Source of the DNA: Antedon mediterranea
Lineage: Eukaryota > Echinodermata > Crinoidea > Comatulida > Antedonidae
Direction of reading: 5' to 3'
Assembly (NCBI RefSeq): GCF_964355755.1
Contig: NC_092676.1
Location: 4,322,288-4,386,287, forward strand
Length of the DNA stretch: 64,000 bases
Below, piece by piece: positions 57,201 to 64,000 of the stretch. The notes under the pieces are model-generated. The model made no database searches, was not told the DNA's origin, and saw only the letters and a program-made list of their open reading frames with translations. Each line of letters starts with the position of its first letter. The first letter of the stretch is position 1. Made by a program: the position numbers and the translations under genes.

Positions 57201-60200
57201 CAACACAAAGTAAAATGCACAGTACTGTAAAATATGTACAGATAACGGATAAATGCTATCAGGTGTTCCCAGGTGTTCGAAAATACAATTATTTGTGTTT
57301 GTCATTATTACAGTATATTTAAATATGCATTGTGTTATGTAATAATGGCCTGTTTAATACAACATGATGGTAGCTACAGTGGTAGCCACTTTTTTTGTTA
57401 CTCACTTTAAGTCTGAAATACTGTAGACCTTAACAATTCTAAAGCCTTGCGTACTACATTAAAGTTGTATCCTAGCAACAGGATATTTATGCATTATCAG
57501 TACTAAAAGTGTCTAATGCTCGTTTATTCATAATAAGTAATTTATTAAGGTTACACAGAATGTTGTTGACATTTGTATGAATGCTGTATGTCGAAATAGA
57601 CAAACTGTATGGCGTTTTGATTATTTTACAACTTGTACTTTATTTATTAGAATCGTAAAAGTAAATAACATATTAAAATTGAATAGGCCTATAGCAAATG
57701 GTAATTCATGGAAAGAAAACAAAAATCTATATTGTGCCTAGCTTACCTGGATAAATCGAAAATTGCCCATGCCCTTCTAAAAGGAGAGCTATGATATGTA
57801 TAGCGTGTTGATTATTTTATTGCTTGTACTTTATTTATTGGAATCGTAAAAGTAAATAACAGATTTAAATTGAATAGACTTATAGCGAAGGGTAATTATT
57901 AATTGAAAGAAAAACAACAATCTATATTGTGCCTAGCTTACCAGGATAAACCGAAAATTGCCCATGCCCTTCTCAATGGAGAGCTATGATCCATGAACAT
58001 CCTTCTACAGTGCATTTTCATAATGATCATTGAAGATTTGAACCCAGTACTATAAGGCTGAAAGGCGAACATCTACACCAAGCATTTTGAATGCAAAAAG
58101 CAGAAGTACATCTGAGTGTACTGTAATTATTGGATCATACCGCTTTTACAGAGTCATGTGTTCTGTTAAGATCAGGCTAAGTGCTTAGAATATGTCAGGG
58201 TTTTCTTCGAATGTTCGCTTTAAAAAAGGGGTTTGAGTAATTCACACTCTTTGTGTATGAACATTACAAACATATAATGGTTTAATGCATCTAGATACAT
58301 TTTAAAACTAAAGATGTACCCCCAAAAACATGAAAATTAAAGAATAATTTATTTAGACTTTAAATAAGTTGTTTTGTAGTCTTAATACATTTAATCACTT
58401 CTATAGGAAAAAAAAATGTTTTCACCTATAAAATGACAAAATAAATGGTTAAACTTAAATTCAACCAAAAACCCATTGGCTGGCAGCCAATTTGAATATT
58501 TTTTGCTTTAAATTGCATTTTTTCAGGTAAATAATTTTTTTTTTATTCCAATTTTTGATCAAAGTGGTTGACTATTATGAGACATCAAAATGGCATATTC
58601 AACCAAACATTTTTTTAAGAATTATTTTTTCAGGATAATATAATAATGTAACGTTTTTATCATTTTTGTTGTTGCAGGTAAACTCATCTCAACTTTCGAA
58701 TGGCGTTATTACTGGTTGTTTCATGCTACTTTTTAAAGACTGTATTCGATTGTTTGCTTGTTATAACGATGGCATCATTAATCTTCTAGGTAAGACAACC
58801 CGAAAGATGAAAATAACAGAATTTAAATCCTAAGTGTCAACGCATTTTGTCTGTAAAACTTAAGAACATAACTATTATTCCGGTGAAATAGGTTTATTAA
58901 TCTTACCTGGATTGATAAAAGAAAACATTAGTCTGAAATTCGAGAAAGATACTCCTAACAGCCATTTAATAATTTAAACAAAACAAGTAGAATTAACATA
59001 TTTTTACATTTGTTTTGCAGAGAAATTTTTTGAAATGTGTAAAAAAGATTGTAAAGTTGCATTGGACCTATATCAGAAATTTCTCATCAGAATGGACAAA
59101 GTTTCCGAATTTCTAAAAGTAGCAGAGGTAAATAATTTTTTTTGTTTTGAAATTAATTTTTTTTTTCTCCAGAAAAGAAAAATTACAATAAAGAATTCAC
59201 TAAAGATTTAGATATGTTATGCTTTTGGTACAATTATTTACTTTGTGTATTAATGCTCACATTGCATGGTAAATGAAATTCAGTTATAATAATTATTTGG
59301 TAGTTTCTAAGTTGAAAATGGAACATTGACCGTGTTCGTACGGCGATTGAAATACACGTTTATTTGGTTTTTACCCTTGGGGTAAAACCCATACGACGTT
59401 CGTACGAATAAACAAAGTACCGGTAAGCTGACACGAAACCAATTAAGATCGGAATTCTTAGTTCAAAAAGCGCCCTCTGCGTCGACCCATATCAATTGAC
59501 ATGGCGTGTTGACAAATTCAACCGGATATCATGTCGTTTCGCGCGCGAATCGTTCAATTATTTTTCAATCAACAACCAGACCTAGGCTATATAATAATAC
59601 ATCGAATACAATTTACTTTTTAACTAAATAATGATCGAAAATCCTGCTAACGTATGTTGTTTGTTGACGGCTTTTATACTAATGATGGACGATGTATTCC
59701 AACCTAGGCATAGTGGATTCAAATTTGGATGGCAAGACGATGATGATTACCTAGGCCTACTACAAAGGCTGCATACACACGGCCAAGAGCGGCTAGCCAT
59801 GACGCTTGCGGCGTGTAGAGAAGCAATGCTTCAACAAGAAGCCGCTTCACTCCATTGAATATTAACCGTAATTTCACTGTTCAATTAAAATATGTACTGC
59901 TCCAACTAGTAAACACAAACGAAAAATAAAAATAGCGTGGTTACGGCAAAAAAGCCCTGATAAGAAATGGCCTCTGACCCGGTTGTTTACCACAATGAAA
60001 TGACCAATCAGAAAGCTTATTTGAGGTCGCTTGATTAATTATACCCCGAGGCAGCGTGTAATTGGAATGGGATTGAAATGACCAGTAAAGTTGGTGGATT
60101 TTTCGTCCAGATGGTTTTCTAATTTTTTTATAGCCAGAGGCGTAAGTTAATTGCCACGCGCGACCTCACAGTTGGAAGTACACGGTAGTTTCAGCCCCGT

Positions 60201-60652
60201 CCGAACGGGCCCATTCTCTAGTTGACCTCACCTTAAAGATGTATTCTAAAAAACTAATTTTTAAAAATGTTTTTGTCGAATATGCCATTTTTATGTCACA
60301 TATTAGTTATCCACTTTGACCAAAAATTGGATCACAAAAAATATTATTTACCGGAGAAAAACTGTAATTTATAGCAAAAAAATTGTGAAATTGGCTACCA
60401 GCCAATGGGTTTTTGGTTTATTTGATCATTTTATGAAGTGAAAACATAATTTTTTTCGTGTTTTTTTTTCCGGAATTGATTCATTTCGTTACAACTACAA
60501 AATGGCCTGTTCAAAATATGATTTTATTAATCTTTATTTTTTTATGTTTTTGGGGGATAAATACATCTTTAAACAATGTTTAATACTTTTAGATTTTTTG
60601 TTTTTTGTAGCAAGTGGGAATAGATAAAGGAGAAATTCCAGACTTAGCAAAA
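54106..60652 (+). CDS. ANTH-domain clathrin assembly protein (PICALM/AP180 family), partial
   Basis: Six confident exons: 54106-54208, 55154-55193, 56483-56539, 58678-58789, 59021-59127 and 60611-60652, all with consensus splice sites and joining phases. They read [101 protein letters not shown] and [13 protein letters not shown], matching human PICALM from about residue 114 to 264. By family this is an endocytic adaptor linking PtdIns(4,5)P2 membranes to clathrin and sorting R-SNAREs. The first exons, with the KKKH-type lipid-binding site, were not found upstream. The C-terminal clathrin/AP2-binding part would lie beyond the window. The exons present have no breaks. Confidence 0.88.
54386..54694 (-). 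mobile_element. tRNA-derived SINE, copy 1
   Basis: Reverse complement of the SINE at 61853: tRNA-like head near 54694, a body containing GGTGTATAAATGGG, and the tail GGATTTATATACAG read on + near 54398. Confidence 0.8.
55154..55193 (+). CDS. ANTH exon b
   Basis: 40 nt, [14 protein letters not shown] across the junction. Acceptor TTTTTATAG, donor GTACAT. Confidence 0.82.
55399..55812. mobile_element. MITE-like element with CTGCTGCATA ends
   Basis: TTTCTGCTGCATA ... AACCCGTTTA at the left and its near-complement TAAACGGTTTATTT ... TATGCAGCAGAAT at the right. The interior repeats AACCGGTTA-like words. Confidence 0.5.
55905..56100. mobile_element. Short foldback element
   Basis: ATTTGACCAGTATCA (left) and TGATACTGGTCAAAT (right) are perfect inverted repeats extended by weaker matches to TAATCGG/CCGATTA-type ends. 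Confidence 0.5.
56483..56539 (+). CDS. ANTH exon c
   Basis: 57 nt, phase 0 at both ends: [19 protein letters not shown]. Acceptor TTTTTTAG, donor GTCTGT. Confidence 0.87.
56588..57012. mobile_element. MITE(s) of the GATGTATTGTCC family, composite
   Basis: Two left ends in series (AGATGTATTATCTCCCGAAA; ATGTATTGTCCCCCAAAATC), then the shared interior with AAAATGGCATATTCA and a right end GGACAATACTG. Probably one copy inserted in another. Confidence 0.55.
57610..57990. repeat. ~190-bp tandem duplication
   Basis: Two units, each with TTGATTATTTTA, ATCGTAAAAGTAAATAAC, TGTGCCTAGCTTACC and AAAATTGCCCATGCCCTTCT. They differ at several positions. Confidence 0.85.
58306..58650. mobile_element. MITE (GATGTATTGTCC family)
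   Basis: Left end CTAAAGATGTACCCCCAAAA; interior GGTAAATAATTTTTT and AAAATGGCATATTCAACC as in 56588 and (inverted) 60233. Ends ~25 bp before ANTH exon d, contributing sequence next to its acceptor. Confidence 0.6.
58678..58789 (+). CDS. ANTH exon d
   Basis: 112 nt, [20 protein letters not shown] then [14 protein letters not shown]. Acceptor GTTGTTGCAG, donor GTAAGA. Confidence 0.9.
59021..59127 (+). CDS. ANTH exon e
   Basis: 107 nt, [19 protein letters not shown] then [13 protein letters not shown]. Acceptor TGTTTTGCAG, donor GTAAAT. Confidence 0.9.
59329..60213. mobile_element. Imperfect-TIR element carrying a small ORF
   Basis: Left end CCGTGTTCGTACGGCGATTG and the complement of the right end CCGTCCGAACGGGC resemble each other. 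GC-rich against its surroundings. Holds an ORF 59631-59858 (75 codons: [15 protein letters not shown], then a Gln/Ala-rich end) not recognised; it may be a leftover first exon of a DNA transposon. Confidence 0.45.
60233..60573. mobile_element. MITE (GATGTATTGTCC family), inverted copy
   Basis: Ends TTAAAGATGTATTCT and GATAAATACATCTTTAAA. Shared interior appears in opposite orientation to 58306. Ends 37 bp before ANTH exon f. Confidence 0.65.
60611..60652 (+). CDS. ANTH exon f
   Basis: 42 nt, [14 protein letters not shown]. Acceptor TTTTTTGTAG, donor GTAAGT. Confidence 0.88.
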
Positions 60653-61414
60653 GTAAGTACTTCTCACAGTGTTTATAATTTCAAGTTTGTTTTAAGTGTT
60701 TTGTGCATTTTTGGTCTTCATTCTGTTAAACTGTCATTTAGTGTTTGTCTCATTTTTGGTTGTATTTTTCTTTTAACATTTTCCGTGCTAGAATTATCAC
60801 TAATAAAATGTTAAAACAAAATGTCCAACAAATTTAAATTAAACAAACTAACATTTAACAAAATATTCTGATACTAGCTAGTAAAATTGTAAATTAAACA
60901 ATTGCAAGTGCTTTGTTTACATTCTGCTTTCCTTGTTATTACTCAAAAGTCTTAAATTGTGACCTTTGACCTGTCCAGGGTCCAATTAAATAGCCTTCGG
61001 TTGTGTCAACCAATCATTTACCTTCATTTGTAACCAGTAATAATTAGATACACACTACAGTGATTATAGGAAAATCAATCGTCTTGGGTTCTTTCAGTTA
61101 AATTATATTAAGCCAGTGGAAGAATTTTATGTTTTTCACTATTAATTTCCATATTGCTTAGACTATTTTAGTATAACCTCTAAATAAGGACCATATTTTA
61201 GACTTGTGTTTTTAGAATATACATTTTTTAAAAGTTGTCCTTTTTTAAAAGGGCGTATTTTTTTATTTTTTTTACTATATTTAATGTGGGTGATCCATCC
61301 AGCAATTGCCTCATTAGGGACCCTCAGAGGTTTACAAGACAAACATATACACATAAACAAAGTCTTATTATAAGTCTTTGGGAGTGGAGTTGTAATTTTG
61401 TCCTTAGAAAAAAT

Positions 61415-61492
61415 CCTGACATGTGACAGGACTTGAACCCAAGACTCTAGGAGTGGTAGCCAAGCATCATAACCACCAAGCCACAACTCCAC
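61415..61492 (-). other. tRNA-like sequence (SINE head)
   Basis: Minus strand has an A-box-like TGGCTTGGTGG and a B box GGGTTCAAGTCC at tRNA spacing. The acceptor stem is not convincing and the flanks look like SINE body, so probably not a gene. Confidence 0.5.
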
Positions 61493-61852
61493 TATTATTT
61501 CTTGCATATTGGACTGTTTATTATCTATAACAATTAGTAAAATACGAACCCATAACATACAAATCTCAAAACAAAAAACCCTACAGTATGTTGCAATGAT
61601 ATGATCACATACATTGATTGTTGTGGCTAGATAGATTTAATATAATGATAATAAATTCACCCCTATTAATTAATGGAATGGTCTAATTTTGAATAGTAAA
61701 CATTGACTAAATCTGTTTTCCTATATTCCAATTAAAGAGATTAATTATCTATCTACAAGTTAATGTGTTGACATTTTCAATATTATGTTTTAAAATGCAA
61801 ATGCAATGGGAGGCACTTTAGTAAAACCTAATTGCATTAGTGCATGTTATGT

Positions 61853-62144
61853 GAGGGCGTGTGGCGCAGAGTGTTGGACTACTGATCGTGAGACCGAGGT
61901 TCGAATCCAACTCTCACCGCATTGCTTGTAGGCAAGATACTTTACTTACGTTTGCGTCTCTCCACCCAGGTGTATAAATGGGTACCCGGTTTAGTTAGAT
62001 CAAGATACAACTTCGCACTGATTACTAACTGCATTATGGGAGTATGTTTCCATACGTGTTTGATCCACAAAAAAATGACTGGGGGTAATAATGTTCAGCG
62101 TTTCACAACATTAGGCGCTATATAAATCCAGGATACTATTATTA
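61853..62144 (+). mobile_element. tRNA-derived SINE, copy 2
   Basis: tRNA-like head with A box TGGCGCAGAGTGTTGG and B box GGTTCGAATCC, a ~200-bp body (GTGTATAAATGGGTACC, TGCATTATGGGAGTATG) and an (ATT)n end. Same family as the minus-strand copy at 54386-54694. Confidence 0.85.
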
Positions 62145-62229
62145 TGTGGTGAAAAAATAATGTTTCACTTCATAAACATGAACTTTAGTCATAGTAGAAT
62201 ATTGTACACCTACTGTTGTACAATACATT

Positions 62230-62461
62230 GGGGACCATGTCAAAGTTATTCTACTGTAGTTGCTGCAGTAAACCACATCTTGTTTACTTTTTAAACCTTA
62301 TTTTTAGCAAGATTATTTATATTATACACACTGTTTATAGTAGTAACTGACGTTATAAACTTTTACTGTACATTACAACAAAGTACGATCAAATGTTATT
62401 GCAGTACACTCATTTTAGTTGCTGCAGTAACTGCAGTACAATAATTTTGACATGATCCCTT
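62230..62461. mobile_element. MITE-like element with GGGACCATGTCAAA ends
   Basis: GGGGACCATGTCAAAGTTATT at the left and AATAATTTTGACATGATCCC at the right are near-perfect inverted repeats. Interior repeats TTGCTGCAGTAA. Confidence 0.5.
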
Positions 62462-62563
62462 AATCAAATCTTAAAAAATACTAAGGATGTATTAAAAGAT
62501 TTTATTGTTTGCTGGAGCCAAGGTTTAGCTTATACATCAAGATAACCACCTGTCTCTTCTAAC

Positions 62564-62622
62564 AGTTAATTGGTAGATTTAGTTAATTGGTAGATTTAGT
62601 TAATTGGTAGATTTAGTTAATT
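62564..62622. repeat. 17-bp minisatellite
   Basis: TTAATTGGTAGATTTAG repeated ~3.4 times without error. Confidence 0.92.
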
Positions 62623-62806
62623 AAGAAATTTGTATCAAGACACTTTCTTATATGTTTTTGTTTTTTTTTATGGTTGAAATTTATATTTCAATCATACCTG
62701 TAGTAAAGAAGTTGTCAGTGTTTGTTATTGTATTAAATAGATTAATTTACAAAATAAGTCGCAACTAAACTATTATCTGTTATATTTTGTTTAAATTTCA
62801 TTCCAG

Positions 62807-62836
62807 TTTAGGCAACTTCCCATCAGTTTTGAAAAT
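62807..62836 (+). CDS. Possible small exon after ANTH exon f
   Basis: Good acceptor (TTTCATTCCAG) and donor (GTGAGT) enclose 30 nt in the continuing phase (FRQLPISFEN). It does not resemble the APSSLL segment that follows in PICALM, so it may be spurious. Confidence 0.25.
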
Positions 62837-63800
62837 GTGAGTTTCTCTATTCCTAGCTTGCAATGCTCAAGACTTGACTAATGCATTGGCTGCCTTTATT
62901 ATTATTTATATGTGGTTACTACATGAACCAGGGAAGAGTAAATATTTTATTATCATACTCTTCCCTGCTATAAACTCACTATAGAAATCGGGCATGGAAA
63001 GACTTTTGAGCAAAAACAAGGAATAATGACCATATATGGGCTGTAAAACCTTTTTTTTAATTCTTGAATCCCAGAGAATTTGGCAAAAAAACAAAGTTGC
63101 ATATAATAACTTATTTATAATTTGATTTCTAAGATGTATAGTTCTCGCATACATTTTTTTGCATATTTCAGAAAAAAATATTTATTATAAGCAATTGTGA
63201 AAAATTTGTTTCAAAAACGTTTATTTATTTAGCACAGAAATTAAAATTTGTTTAAATTTTTTTATTTTTCAATCTCCTTATATTTCCAAATATCATTCAC
63301 ATTATTGGATATAATTGTTATTGATGGTCATGCCCTTATTTGGTCAGACCCATATGGTCAAATTAAGTACTTTTTGTAATTATTCCATACTGATTAGTGC
63401 CCTACGGTTTTGATGATTTTTATATTTTGTTGTCAGTAGTTTGCAACAGGAGTTCCCTTGTTTTTGAACAAAACTTTTCAATGTTTTTGTATGGTTGTAC
63501 CAGGTAGAAAGGCATCAAAAATATTTTTCTTGTATAAATTCAGATTTTTTTTATCCATAGGTTAAACTTAAACATTCTTTTCTATGAGAAAGTAAAATTT
63601 TGTAAGAAATTAGAAATGTTTAAAAGGAATTTTTTCCTCCGTCTCCCTTCAAAGATAAATTATAATCTTAAGTTATTTAAATTTGTTTAAAAAAATTGTT
63701 TTAATAGTATTTACTATCAGTATTTGCAATTTTTGAGAGAGATAATTATTGCTGTAGCATTTACTCTTCAGGATCATCTTGGCATGATTACCATTATCAT
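62837..63800. other. Intronic or intergenic AT-rich sequence
   Basis: No exon or clear repeat recognised. Confidence 0.4.
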
Positions 63801-63819
63801 CTTTATTGTCATATTTATT

Positions 63820-64000
63820 ACAATCATCATCATCATATTGATTATAATCGTATTGATCATCATCATATTGATCATCATATTGATTACAAATCATCATATT
63901 GCTTACAATCATCATCATATTGATTACAATCATCATATTGATTATAATCATATTGATCATCATCATATTGATTACCATCATATTGTTATTATCATCATAT
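63820..64000. repeat. AT-rich minisatellite of ATCATCATATTGATTAC units
   Basis: Irregular tandem array of ATCATCATATTGATTACA/ATTATAATC variants, running off the window end. Confidence 0.9.

Noticed and set aside
61853-61925. Functional tRNA gene
   Set aside because: A and B boxes are present but the sequence continues as a SINE body shared with 54386-54694.
62564-62622. CRISPR-like array
   Set aside because: Direct 17-bp units without spacers in eukaryotic DNA: a minisatellite.
63673-63981. Met/Ile/Asn-rich ORF
   Set aside because: Translation of the terminal minisatellite.

Overview
This window looks like AT-rich, intron-rich animal nuclear DNA, probably from a marine invertebrate and perhaps an echinoderm. 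The support is the gene content (a type-C LGR/relaxin-receptor-like GPCR, a SAT-type acetyltransferase, COMMD2, an AP180/CALM ANTH protein), the 72-nt symmetric LRR exons, the many SINEs, MITEs and Helitrons, and a strong excess of the octamer TAGGCCTA. The species assignment is inference.

Region 1-24.2 kb (+ strand): the 3' part of a leucine-rich-repeat GPCR of the relaxin-receptor/GRL101 type. About a dozen LRR exons, all in the same splice phase, are joined to one large exon carrying the hinge and seven transmembrane segments (22471-23494). The LRR exons arose by repeated duplication: ~1.05 kb single-exon cassettes at 1-4.3 kb, including a half-deleted exon and an inverted exon-less copy, and a three-exon module repeated at 6.3-8.3 kb and 19.1-20.2 kb. 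The introns carry Helitrons, a TIR element with CG-rich repeats, a decayed LINE, and a TIR element nested in that LINE.

Region 24.9-45.5 kb (- strand): a complete four-exon SAT1/SAT2-like diamine acetyltransferase gene of 171 codons, which no long ORF reveals. Its 16-kb first intron holds a Ty3/Gypsy retrotransposon (29384-43295) with equal-length, apparently identical LTRs and a tRNA-Pro-type primer site. Inside that pol gene lies a PIF/Harbinger transposon (32790-37583) with an intact transposase gene, and inside its second (Myb/SANT) gene sits a 3' fragment of an L2/CR1-like LINE. A Helitron lies 40 bp beyond the Gypsy element. Intron 3 holds a threefold ~345-bp satellite and a 281-bp tandem duplication.

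Region 45.5-52.7 kb: a 1.5-kb TIR element rich in TCCGTCAC, then exons 1-4 of a COMMD2 gene (+) with two frame-breaking indels and no visible last exon. Its first intron contains a ~2-kb element with a 10-bp target duplication and GCGAGGC-repeat ends. A 5S-rRNA-headed SINE lies in intron 3.

Region 54.1-64 kb (+): consecutive exons of an ANTH-domain clathrin-assembly protein (PICALM/AP180 family), covering roughly the C-terminal two-thirds of the domain. The 5' exons that carry the phosphoinositide site were not found. The introns hold SINEs and several MITE families, and the window ends in an AT-rich minisatellite.

The host genes are unrelated in function. The shared theme is a locus shaped by exon-module duplication and deeply nested transposons.
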